The notes under the pieces: generated by a model
The model's database searches: none
The model's input: the letters and a program-made list of their open reading frames with translations, nothing else
Told to the model about the DNA's origin: nothing
Origin: Scybalocola_A sp900557175
GTDB lineage: Bacteria; Bacillota; Clostridia; Lachnospirales; Lachnospiraceae
Assembly (NCBI GenBank): GCA_937890745.1
Contig: CALADH010000075.1
Span: 1 to 18,362 of the forward strand
Direction: 5' to 3'
Length of the DNA stretch: 18,362 nt
Shown: piece after piece, positions 1 to 7,514 of the stretch
Layout: every line of letters begins with the position of its first letter
How positions within the stretch are numbered: the first letter of the stretch is position 1
Program-made: the position numbers and the translations under genes

Positions 1-306
1 AGATGATTATATCTTATTAGCCACTACTGTTACAACTTTATTATAGCACTACAAAGTGACAGAGCAACATGGCTGAATGCAGGTCTTGAAAAAGATCTTA
101 CTATTGTTTGTGAAAAGGACGAGAGCGGTATTCTTTATAACCAGTATGGTGTCATCTGTGTGAATCTGGAGAAAAATGAAAATATTAACCACGAGGGCGC
201 CAAAGCCTTTCAGGAATGGATTGTGTCCGAAGATACCCAAAAGCTGATTGGAGAATATGGCGTTGAAGAATACGGCAAACCTTTGTTTACACCAAATGCA
301 AAGTAA
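1..306 (+). pseudogene. tupA: C-terminal remnant of a tungstate-binding protein (TupA-like), 5' end damaged or cut off
   Basis: The frame ending at TAA 304-306 is open only from position 7, because a TGA lies in frame at 4-6. It reads SDRATWLNAGLEKDLTIV, then GILYNQYGVICVN, then AFQEWIVSEDTQKLIGEYG, which is the usual last third of the TupA/ModA-like tungstate-binding lipoprotein family. That family normally has about 270-290 residues; only about 99 are open here. The stretch before SDRATWL does not resemble the expected family sequence. Another frame at 2-43 reads ILLATTVTTLL, faintly like the TupA tungstate-binding start ILATTTST, which suggests but does not prove a large internal deletion plus frameshift. 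The window edge hides the rest. It sits 15 bp upstream of the tupB-tupC remnant, as expected for a tupABC operon. Family call fairly secure; pseudogene status likely. Confidence 0.6.
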
Positions 307-321
307 CAGGAAAGTGATTCG

Positions 322-1092
322 ATGGATATAGTACTGGAAGGTTTTAAAGAAGCGCTCAGGCTGATTGTCACTTTGGATAATGAGGTATTTGAAGTTGTTA
401 TTTTGTCGCTTAAAGTATCGCTTATTTCGTTGGCAGTGGCTGTTTTACTGAGCCTTCCGTTAGGAATTATCATTGCACGGTATGAATTTTTCGGAAAGCG
501 GATGTTGCTTCGTCTGATTTATACGCTAATGGGAATGCCGCCGGTGCTCTGCGGCTTGTTTGTATACATTCTCTTTATGCGTCGGGGACCTCTTGGAAGT
601 CTGAGATTGAATTACACTGTGACCGCAATGGTGATTGCACAAATTTTTCTTATGATTCCGATTCTTACGGGGCTGACGATTAATGCAGCAAGAGAACGTC
701 AGGAACAGATTACAATGCTGGCAAAAGATTTAAATTTGACACACTTACTGGATAAGCGGGCGGGAGAAACTTCTCTGGGAGAAGCCCAAAAGGCGGCGCT
801 TGCGAGGGCATTGTCTTTTGAACCAAAGCTGCTTTTGCTGGATGAACCGTGTGCCAGTATTGACTTGCAGACAACGGCGGAGATTGAGAGAATGTTAAAG
901 AAAATTAACCGTGAGCAGAAAACGACGATTTTTATTGTCACCCACAATTTGGTACAGGCAAGGAAGCTTTCGGATTATGTTGTGATGATGGATCATGGAA
1001 AGGTTGTCGAATGGGGCGAAAATCCGGAGTTTTTTGAGCATCCGAAGATGCCGGAAACAAGGCGGCTGATTGAAGGAGAAGTGTTGATTTAG
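322..1092 (+). CDS. TupB permease-TupC ATPase fusion remnant (internally deleted tungstate ABC transporter)
   Basis: The ORF has 256 codons. ATG 322 is preceded by GGAAAG at 309-314. Residues 1 to about 138 match the front of a TupB-type membrane permease: hydrophobic segments near 28-52, 64-90 and 100-120, the stretch MPPVLCGLFVYILF, and AMVIAQIFLMIPILTGLT. From about residue 140 the sequence becomes the back half of a TupC-type ATPase: TSLGEAQKAALARAL in place of the usual LSGGEAQ signature, Walker B LLLLDEP, a D-loop, and the H-loop in IFIVTHN. The last third of the permease and the first half of the ATPase, with Walker A and the Q-loop, are absent, consistent with an in-frame deletion of several hundred bases. 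Without Walker A and with a damaged signature it should not power transport. A sequencing or assembly join cannot be excluded. The next gene begins directly after the stop. Confidence 0.75.
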   Translation: MDIVLEGFKEALRLIVTLDNEVFEVVILSLKVSLISLAVAVLLSLPLGIIIARYEFFGKRMLLRLIYTLMGMPPVLCGLFVYILFMRRGPLGSLRLNYTVTAMVIAQIFLMIPILTGLTINAARERQEQITMLAKDLNLTHLLDKRAGETSLGEAQKAALARALSFEPKLLLLDEPCASIDLQTTAEIERMLKKINREQKTTIFIVTHNLVQARKLSDYVVMMDHGKVVEWGENPEFFEHPKMPETRRLIEGEVLI

Positions 1093-2322
1093 ATGGAATT
1101 ATTAAAGACCGATTCCTTGCAGGAAGCAAGAGAAAAATTAAGACGGGAGACGGAAGGCTTTAAGGCAGAAACAGAGATGGTTTCACTTGAGGCAGCATCT
1201 GGCAGAGTTTGCGGGGAGGATATTATTGCAAAGCTGCCGGTTCCGGCTTTTTGCCGTTCCACAGTGGACGGGTATGCGGTGATGGCAGAGGACACCTACG
1301 GTGCAGGGGAATCAAGCCCCATATTTTTAAAAGTGACCGGTCAGGTCAGCATAGAGAAACATACAGATGCGGTATTAGAGTCAGGAGAGGCAGTCAGAGT
1401 ACAGACAGGTTCGATGCTTCCGGCAAACGCGACGGCCGTGCTTATGGTGGAGTATACACAAAACTATGCGCCGGGCAAGCTTGCCGGTTACCGTGCCGTC
1501 AGTGAAGGGGAAAATGTAATTCGCGCCGGCGAGGATGTGAAGCAGGGCGCCTGTGTGATTTCAAAAGGTATGAGACTTGGCGCTCATGAACTGGGCATTT
1601 TGGCAGCGCTCGGTTATGCAGAAGTTTTAGTTTTTAAACCGCTCACGGTAACGGTCATTTCTACCGGTGATGAGCTTAAAGATGTGGGAGAAGCTCTTAG
1701 CGGTTCTGAGATTTGGGATATCAATTCTTATGTGCTTGCTGCGAAAGCGGTAGAACATGGCATGAAAGTGCTGCGGCGTCTTAAAATTACAGATGACGAG
1801 GCGGCTATTTTCAGGGAAGTACAAAAAGCTTCCGAAGACAGTGACATTGTTCTTTTATCCGGCGGCAGCTCCAAAGGAAATAAAGATTATACAAAGCAAG
1901 TGCTGGAACGGATGGCCGGCCGAGTGCTGACAAGCGGTATTGCCGTGAAGCCCGGTAAGCCGACGATTTTGGCATATGACAGAGAACATAAGACAGTCTT
2001 AGCCGGACTTCCGGGGCATCCGCTGGCAGCGGTGCTGATGTTTCAGCTGATTATTTTGGACTGGTATGAGAGGCGGACAGGAATCAAAAGGCTCTTGCCT
2101 TATCCGGCGGTCATTAAGGAGAATGTTTCCAGCAATCAGGGACGCGAGACATGCCTTCTTGTAAAACTGTCAGCAGGAGAAAAAGGTTATGAAGCATTGC
2201 CGGTTTATGCAAAATCAGGCAGTATTTCCTGTTTATCTGAAGCGGACGGTTATACATTGATACCCCGGAGCCGGGAAGGGCTGAAAGAGGGAGAAAGAAT
2301 TTGGGTGGAAAGGTTTATATGA
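1093..2322 (+). CDS. moeA: Molybdopterin molybdenumtransferase MoeA
   Basis: This 409-residue protein matches the normal length of MoeA, the cytoplasmic enzyme that inserts molybdate or tungstate into adenylylated molybdopterin in the last step of cofactor synthesis. Visible family motifs are the N-terminal STVDGYAV near residue 55, the STGDEL motif at about 190-195, GGSSKGNKDYT from 257, GIAVKPGKPTILA near 290 and GLPGHP at 305-310, followed by the C-terminal beta domain. ATG 1093 directly follows the preceding TAG stop, and the nearest purine-rich site (AAGGAG about 14 bases upstream) is distant, so translational coupling to the upstream remnant is likely. The stop overlaps the next start as ATGA. 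A second MoeA-type gene follows at once; such pairs are common where both Mo and W are handled. Which metal this one loads cannot be read from sequence. Confidence 0.93.
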   Translation: MELLKTDSLQEAREKLRRETEGFKAETEMVSLEAASGRVCGEDIIAKLPVPAFCRSTVDGYAVMAEDTYGAGESSPIFLKVTGQVSIEKHTDAVLESGEAVRVQTGSMLPANATAVLMVEYTQNYAPGKLAGYRAVSEGENVIRAGEDVKQGACVISKGMRLGAHELGILAALGYAEVLVFKPLTVTVISTGDELKDVGEALSGSEIWDINSYVLAAKAVEHGMKVLRRLKITDDEAAIFREVQKASEDSDIVLLSGGSSKGNKDYTKQVLERMAGRVLTSGIAVKPGKPTILAYDREHKTVLAGLPGHPLAAVLMFQLIILDWYERRTGIKRLLPYPAVIKENVSSNQGRETCLLVKLSAGEKGYEALPVYAKSGSISCLSEADGYTLIPRSREGLKEGERIWVERFI

Positions 2323-4298
2323 AACGCAATTTATATTTGAACATACAGGAAAAAGAAGAAGCAAGACAAAAGTTTTTGGAAAAATTTCAGGATGGTTCTG
2401 CATGGGAAGACCGTCGGGAAGTCATTCCGGTACCGGAAGCGCTTGGGCGGCTCACATGGGAGGCAGTGTATGCCAATTATTCCAGCCCATCCTATAATTC
2501 CTGTGCGATGGACGGCATTGCAGTCATCAGTGCCCATACAAAAAAAGCATCGGAGGATCATCCAGTGTTTTTGGAACCTGAGACAGACTATATCGAGGTT
2601 GATACAGGCGATTTGCTGCCGCCGCCCTATGATGCGGTGATTATGGCAGAAGATTTGATTGAGACGGAGCATGGCTATAAAATCATTGCGCCGACGCATC
2701 CGTTTGCCCATGTGCGGGCTGTAGGAGAAGATGTGGTGGCAAAGGAAATGGTACTGCCTTCCCATCATAAAGTACGCCCGATTGATGTGGCTGTACTTCT
2801 TTCGGCAGGCGTATGGCAGCTGCCTGTATTCAGAAAACCGGTCACAGCGATTATTCCTACCGGGGACGAGATGATTGACTGTATGGAAAGTGGAGACGAA
2901 GCGTCATGCCCGGAAGCATTTGGCGATGGACAGACGTGTGCGAAAGGCCCGGAAGATGGAAAAATTTTGGAGACAAACTCTTATCTTTTTCAAAATATGG
3001 TTGCCGAGTGCGGAGGTGTTGGCGTCCGGTATCCTATATTAAAAGATGATTTAGAAGCAATTAAGAAAGTGGTGCTTCAGGCCGCTGAAAAGTCTGATTT
3101 GGTTATAATCAATGCCGGTTCCAGCGCAGGCAGAGATGATTATACAATTCATGCAATCCGCGGGCTTGGAACTGTTTATACCCACGGTGTGTCCATGAAA
3201 CCGGGAAAACCGGTCATTCTTGGAGCTGTCAGAGGAAAACCGGTCATAGGGCTTCCGGGATATCCGGTGTCGGCATATTTGGCATTTCAGGAATTTGCGG
3301 CACCTTTGCTCGATTTATATTATGAAAAAACAGATTTGCGGCAGCCATGCATTAAGGCGCGCCTGACAAAAACATTGATGTCCGGCTTAAAATATGAAGA
3401 ATATGTCCGCGTAAAGCTTGGCATTGTCGGAAATCAGATGATTGCCGTGCCGTTAGAACGTGGGGCGGGCGCCTCGATGTCGCTCGTAAAGGCGGATGGG
3501 TTTTGTATTATTCCCCAAAATCATGAGGGCATAGCTGCCCATGAAACGGTGGAAGTTCGTCTGCTTAAAGATTTGAGTCAGATTGAAAAGACACTTGTCA
3601 TCATTGGCAGCCATGATTTGATTTTAGATGTTTTAAATGATGTGCTGAAAGAGCGGCGGTCAGATGTTTTTCTTTCTTCCACTCATGTCGGTTCGCTGGC
3701 CGGTCTTATGGCACTCAGGAACAAAGAAGCACATTTGGCACCGTCACATTTGCTGGATGAGGAAGACGGCACTTATAATATTTCGATTGTCAGAGAACTA
3801 TTTCCGGACGAAAAAATGGTGATCATCAAAGGTGTGCGCCGGCGGCAGGGTTTTATTGTACAGAAAAAAAATCCGAAAGATATTCATACGATACATGATT
3901 TGACAAAAGATGGTGTGCGTTATATAAATCGTCAAAAAGGCGCCGGAACGAGAGTTCTTTTAGATTATGAACTAAAACAGGCGGGCATACGTCCTCAGGC
4001 GATTGACGGCTACGGCCATGAAGTGACGACACATATGAGCGTGGCTGCGGCTGTACAAAAAGGAAATGCGGATGTCGGCATGGGCGTTTATTCCAGTGCA
4101 AAAGCTTTAGATTTGGATTTTGTAGATGTCGCTTTTGAGGAATATGATTTTGTGACATACCAGTCTTTTTTAGAAACGCCATATATTCAGGCTTTTTTGG
4201 CGGCATTAAAGAGCGACACTTTTTTAAGAAGGCTGGATGAAATGGGCGGCTATAGTTATGAGCAGATTGGAGAGATTATAAAAATCGGACCAATGTAA
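2319..4298 (+). CDS. MoeA-type molybdopterin protein fused to a C-terminal periplasmic-binding-like domain
   Basis: The protein has 659 residues. Residues 1 to about 405 form a second MoeA domain: SCAMDGIAV near 61, IPTGDEM at about 179-185, GSSAGRDDYT, GVSMKPGKPVIL and GLPGYP at 311-316. From about 420 to 645 a PBP-like domain follows (LVIIGSHDLILDVLNDVL at its start, KGAGTRVLLDYEL, then TTHMSVAAAVQKGNADVGMGV). No signal peptide is present, so this domain is cytoplasmic and probably senses or binds a small oxyanion or cofactor ligand; this fused architecture is known in anaerobes with W/Mo enzymes. I use ATG 2319, which overlaps the moeA stop as ATGA and has GGAAAGG 5 bases upstream; an in-frame TTG at 2301 is less likely. 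An apparent insertion around residues 190-215 (cysteine- and glycine-rich, MESGDEASCPEAFGDG) lengthens the MoeA domain. Probably the tungsten-side partner of the upstream MoeA. Confidence 0.88.
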   Translation: MKRNLYLNIQEKEEARQKFLEKFQDGSAWEDRREVIPVPEALGRLTWEAVYANYSSPSYNSCAMDGIAVISAHTKKASEDHPVFLEPETDYIEVDTGDLLPPPYDAVIMAEDLIETEHGYKIIAPTHPFAHVRAVGEDVVAKEMVLPSHHKVRPIDVAVLLSAGVWQLPVFRKPVTAIIPTGDEMIDCMESGDEASCPEAFGDGQTCAKGPEDGKILETNSYLFQNMVAECGGVGVRYPILKDDLEAIKKVVLQAAEKSDLVIINAGSSAGRDDYTIHAIRGLGTVYTHGVSMKPGKPVILGAVRGKPVIGLPGYPVSAYLAFQEFAAPLLDLYYEKTDLRQPCIKARLTKTLMSGLKYEEYVRVKLGIVGNQMIAVPLERGAGASMSLVKADGFCIIPQNHEGIAAHETVEVRLLKDLSQIEKTLVIIGSHDLILDVLNDVLKERRSDVFLSSTHVGSLAGLMALRNKEAHLAPSHLLDEEDGTYNISIVRELFPDEKMVIIKGVRRRQGFIVQKKNPKDIHTIHDLTKDGVRYINRQKGAGTRVLLDYELKQAGIRPQAIDGYGHEVTTHMSVAAAVQKGNADVGMGVYSSAKALDLDFVDVAFEEYDFVTYQSFLETPYIQAFLAALKSDTFLRRLDEMGGYSYEQIGEIIKIGPM

Positions 4299-4331
4299 AA
4301 CAAGTCTGTATTTTCCGGAAAGGGTGTGCGT

Positions 4332-4979
4332 ATGATGGAACAAGTTACAGTAGCGATTGTCGGCGTCGGGGCGTTAGGTCAGATGACAGCCCATGAGCTT
4401 GTCCGTCTCGGATTTAAAAATCTGCTTCTTATAGATAACGATGTATTTACGCCGGGAAATAAAAACCGGCAGCTTTATGCAAATGATGCGGTGATGGGCC
4501 TTCCGAAGGTGGAAGTCACGCAGAGGGCGCTTCTTTGTGCTGCATCAGAATTAAATATGACGATATACAAAGAATATTTAACGGAAATAAACGGCAGCGC
4601 TCTGATCGGCGATGCGGCGATTATCGTCGATTGCACCGATAATATTCAATCGAAACTTTATTTGGAACGTCTCGCGGAAGAAAAAAATATTCCCCTCGTT
4701 CACGGTGCCGTGGAAGGCTGGTGCGGACAGGCGGCGGTCATTTATCCGGGAGACAGGATTCTTGAAAAAATTTATCAGGATAAAGAGATACATCCGTCAG
4801 GCACTTATGTGCCGACAGTCAATTTAATTGCTTCAATCCAGTCGGCCGAGGTATATAAATGGGCAGTGAAGACGCAGTGTCCGAAAGAGCAGCATTCGGA
4901 TGAAACGACGATGCGCGGACAAGTGCTTTGGGCAGATCTGATGCATCAGGAATATTCATTGATGAAAATACAGATATAA
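4332..4979 (+). CDS. ThiF/MoeB/HesA-family adenylyltransferase (E1-like)
   Basis: This 215-residue cytoplasmic protein has the E1-like fold: a nucleotide-binding glycine motif AIVGVGALGQ near residues 8-17, LLIDNDVF with the acidic ribose-binding end of the strand, a KNRQLY version of the conserved NRQ loop, GLPKVEV, and IVDCTDNIQSK in place of the usual D-x-TDN motif. Family members adenylate the C-terminal Gly-Gly of a ubiquitin-like sulfur carrier. No paired CxxC zinc motifs are visible and it is shorter than typical MoeB, as in the compact HesA/ThiF proteins found with aldehyde oxidoreductase genes. The obvious partner is the MoaD/ThiS-like protein encoded three genes later. GGAAAGGG at 4317-4324 is best spaced for ATG 4332; GTG 4326 is too close to it. 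Role in activating that carrier is inferred from context. Confidence 0.82.
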   Translation: MMEQVTVAIVGVGALGQMTAHELVRLGFKNLLLIDNDVFTPGNKNRQLYANDAVMGLPKVEVTQRALLCAASELNMTIYKEYLTEINGSALIGDAAIIVDCTDNIQSKLYLERLAEEKNIPLVHGAVEGWCGQAAVIYPGDRILEKIYQDKEIHPSGTYVPTVNLIASIQSAEVYKWAVKTQCPKEQHSDETTMRGQVLWADLMHQEYSLMKIQI

Positions 4980-5049
4980 ATGGATGTGCGTTTATAAAAT
5001 TGATATTGTAAAATTATAGATTTCATGAAAATGATAGGAAGGTGATCAT

Positions 5050-6978
5050 ATGGCAACACAATATGGCGGCTACATGGGGAAGGTCATAAAAATTGATTTA
5101 ACGACGCAGACAGTAACCGATTACCCGTTTTCCGATGAAGAACGCAGGCTGTTCATCGGAGGAAAAACGATGGCGGCCAAGATTCTGGCAGACAATCTGA
5201 CCGGCAGGGAAAAAGCATTTTCAAAGAAAAATATGCTTGTGATTACGACCGGGCCTATGACAGGCTCCGGAGCGCCAAGCTCCAGCCGCTTTAATATTTC
5301 AACGCTGTCACCGCAGACAGGGTACCTGACGTCTTCCAATTGTGGCGGTAATTTCGGTTATTATTTAAAAAAAGCCGGATTGGACGCTTTGATTATTACA
5401 GGGCAGTGCAAAAAACATACATGGATTGAAATTAATAATGACAAGGTTTTGTTTCACGAGGCAGACGATTTGTGGGGCATGAAAACTTCCGAGACGCAGG
5501 CGGCGCTCGATGATAAGCTTCGGCTAAAAAACGGGCGGGTGAGAAAAAACGGAAAAATCTGCATCGGCCCGGCCGGAGAAAACAAGGTATTATATTCATG
5601 TATCGTTTCCAATGAACGTGTTTCAGGCAGGGGCGGAACCGGCGCCGTGATGGGCTATATGAATTTAAAGGCTGTCTGTGCCAGCGGAAATAAAGAAGTG
5701 ATTGTCCTTGAAAAAGAAAAAATGGTGAAGCATACAAAAAAATGGTTCAAATATTTGCGGAATCATCCGCTGACAGGCAATCAGCTTCCAAAGCTTGGTA
5801 CTGCCGGATTAGTCAGTGCCATGCAGATGAAAGGCATTTTATCAACGAAAAATTATACTTACGGTCAGTACCCGGATTTTGAAAAGGTCAGCGGAGAGCT
5901 TTTGGCTGAAAAATATAATATCGTCAACAAGGGCTGTCTGACGTGCCCGATTCGCTGTGCCCGTACCGTGGAGGTCGGGGGCAGGGCTGTCAAAGGTCCG
6001 GAGCTTGAAACACTTGTGCTTCTTGGCGGCGGCATTTTAAACAACGATTTAGAATCAATTTTAAAGTGGAATTATGAGCTGGATGAGCTGGGAATGGATA
6101 CGATTTCATGTGCCAATACGATTGCTTACGCGATGGAAGCCAATGAAAAAGGAATTTGGGATAACGGTCTGAAATTTTCCGATACATCGGAGCTTTCGGA
6201 AATATTCAGGGAAATTGCCTACGGTGAAGGCATCGGTAAAGAACTTGGTCTTGGCAGCAAACGCCTTTCAGAAAAATATGGCGGCAAGGATTTTGCCATT
6301 CACGCAAAAGGAATGGAACTGGCTGCCTATGAGCCGCGAAAAGCGGTAGGCCTTGGCCTTGGCTATGCGGTCAGCAACCGCGGCGGCTGTCATTTAAACG
6401 GCGGCTATTTAGTTATTTTGGAAGGCTTGGGGCTGTCCATTGATCCGACGACCCATCGGGGCAAAGCAGATCTTACAATGCTGTTTCAGGATTTGATGGA
6501 AATGATATCCGCGACGGGCCAATGTCTGTTTACAAGCTATGCATTTTTCCCGGCACCTTTAATGAAGCATCCAAACAGCTGGTATACAAAGGCCGTTAAT
6601 AAAATACTGCCGTACTGCGGCGGTGTCGTCCGGCTTATTAATAAATTTCCGGAGATTGCCTGTTTTCATCTTCCGGTATTCCACCATACGAAGGGGTTTG
6701 AATATGTTACCGGCATGAAAATGACTTTCGGCAATTATATCCGCTGCGGAGAGCGGGGCTATAATCTGGAACGGGAAGTCAACCGCCGGTTTGGTGTGAA
6801 TGCCAATAAAGATGCCCTGCCAAAGAAGCTTGTCAAGCTTCTTCAGGATCCGAATGATCCAAAGTCGAAGGTTCCGCTGGAAAAATTAAAGCGTACCTAT
6901 TATCATGCGAGAGGGTGGGATAAAAACGGACTGCCGACAAAAAGACTTCTTCGGAAATTAAAAATCAAGGGGGTGTAG
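5050..6978 (+). CDS. aor: Tungsten-type aldehyde:ferredoxin oxidoreductase family protein
   Basis: The 642-residue protein matches the AOR family in length and layout. It starts GGYMGKVIKIDLTT, has the TGPMTGSGAPSSSRFNIST pterin-binding region, and carries the [4Fe-4S] ligands as CLTCPIRC (Cys296, Cys299, Cys303) plus a distant Cys492 in ATGQCLFTS. AOR enzymes bind a bis-pterin tungsten cofactor and oxidise aldehydes to acids, or reduce acids in reverse, with ferredoxin. The substrate is not predictable here. It has the best ribosome binding site of the cluster (AGGAAGGTGATC just before ATG 5050) after a 70-bp gap, suggesting high translation and perhaps its own promoter. Downstream it is followed after 3 bp by a MoaD-like carrier and then a ferredoxin, the usual AOR neighbourhood. 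Confidence 0.93.
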   Translation: MATQYGGYMGKVIKIDLTTQTVTDYPFSDEERRLFIGGKTMAAKILADNLTGREKAFSKKNMLVITTGPMTGSGAPSSSRFNISTLSPQTGYLTSSNCGGNFGYYLKKAGLDALIITGQCKKHTWIEINNDKVLFHEADDLWGMKTSETQAALDDKLRLKNGRVRKNGKICIGPAGENKVLYSCIVSNERVSGRGGTGAVMGYMNLKAVCASGNKEVIVLEKEKMVKHTKKWFKYLRNHPLTGNQLPKLGTAGLVSAMQMKGILSTKNYTYGQYPDFEKVSGELLAEKYNIVNKGCLTCPIRCARTVEVGGRAVKGPELETLVLLGGGILNNDLESILKWNYELDELGMDTISCANTIAYAMEANEKGIWDNGLKFSDTSELSEIFREIAYGEGIGKELGLGSKRLSEKYGGKDFAIHAKGMELAAYEPRKAVGLGLGYAVSNRGGCHLNGGYLVILEGLGLSIDPTTHRGKADLTMLFQDLMEMISATGQCLFTSYAFFPAPLMKHPNSWYTKAVNKILPYCGGVVRLINKFPEIACFHLPVFHHTKGFEYVTGMKMTFGNYIRCGERGYNLEREVNRRFGVNANKDALPKKLVKLLQDPNDPKSKVPLEKLKRTYYHARGWDKNGLPTKRLLRKLKIKGV

Positions 6979-6981
6979 CCT

Positions 6982-7206
6982 ATGATCCGGGTAAGGATTT
7001 ATGGTGTGGCTCGATTAAGCGCAGGAGTGTCCGGATTTGATGCCGACGCTGCCAGCCTTCATGAACTTTTGGGGATGGTGCCCGGTATTCCACGAAAGGA
7101 AGCAAAGGATCTGGTCGTGCTGGTGAATGGGAAAGCCGTACCTAAGCATTACAAATTTAAAGACGGCGACGAAGTAGCGCTGCTGGCTCCTGCAGGAGGT
7201 GGTTGA
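6982..7206 (+). CDS. MoaD/ThiS-like sulfur carrier protein
   Basis: The 74-residue protein has the ubiquitin-like features of MoaD and ThiS: a beta start MIRVRIYGVARL, VVLVNGKAV in the middle, FKDGDEVALLAPAGGG at the end, and a terminal Gly-Gly that is thiocarboxylated in this family. In molybdopterin synthesis the carrier donates sulfur to the pterin dithiolene. Next to an AOR gene, a dedicated copy probably serves tungstopterin supply, activated by the ThiF-like protein at 4332-4979. Both pairing and metal specificity are inferences. ATG 6982 has AAGGGGGTG about 6 bases upstream and follows the aor stop by 3 bp. The codons of the glycine tail (GCA GGA GGT GGT) double as the ribosome binding site of the next gene. 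Confidence 0.85.
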   Translation: MIRVRIYGVARLSAGVSGFDADAASLHELLGMVPGIPRKEAKDLVVLVNGKAVPKHYKFKDGDEVALLAPAGGG

Positions 7207-7444
7207 AATAGAAACAGCAAAGAAAAACAGACCTTATATTGACGGGCAGAATTGTGCCGGCTGTTCGGTGTGTGTCGAGAATTGTCCGATGGAATGTCTG
7301 GCTATCGAGGCACCGAAGTTTCATGGAGATATCGGAACAATTGCTTATCTTAAAACACCGGACCGGTGTATCGGCTGCGGAATTTGTTCAAAAGTCTGCC
7401 CGATTGAGGCGATTTGTATGCGGGCATATCCGCAAAAAAAATAA
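7199..7444 (+). CDS. 2[4Fe-4S] ferredoxin-type subunit
   Basis: About 80 residues carry two complete [4Fe-4S] motifs: CAGCSVCVENCP followed by ECLAIE, and CIGCGICSKVCP followed by EAICM. Spacing is C-x2-C-x2-C-x3-CP in both, so two clusters are expected. In AOR gene clusters such small ferredoxins act as the electron carrier or small subunit of the oxidoreductase, passing low-potential electrons between AOR and cellular ferredoxin. It is cytoplasmic with no membrane segment. The start is uncertain: GTG 7199 overlaps the previous gene by 8 bp and sits inside the AGGAGG motif at 7194-7199, which is too close to serve it. The only well-spaced in-frame codon is ATA 7208. The ferredoxin motifs begin well downstream of either, so function is unaffected. 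Confidence 0.87.
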   Translation: MVEIETAKKNRPYIDGQNCAGCSVCVENCPMECLAIEAPKFHGDIGTIAYLKTPDRCIGCGICSKVCPIEAICMRAYPQKK

Positions 7445-7514
7445 TAAAACCGGGGTATCAGTAAAGCTGATGAGTGATGCGCAAGCATGAGTAAAGAAAG
7501 TGGGGCGAAGCACT

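Noticed and set aside
2331..2768. 145-codon minus-strand frame inside the second moeA
   Set aside because: Its composition is unusual (many His, Cys, Arg) and it has no start signal; it is the complement of a real gene.
7465..7490. Small hairpin ATGC-GCAA-GCAT between ferredoxin and alcohol dehydrogenase genes
   Set aside because: Only four base pairs and no T run; too weak to call a terminator or regulatory element.
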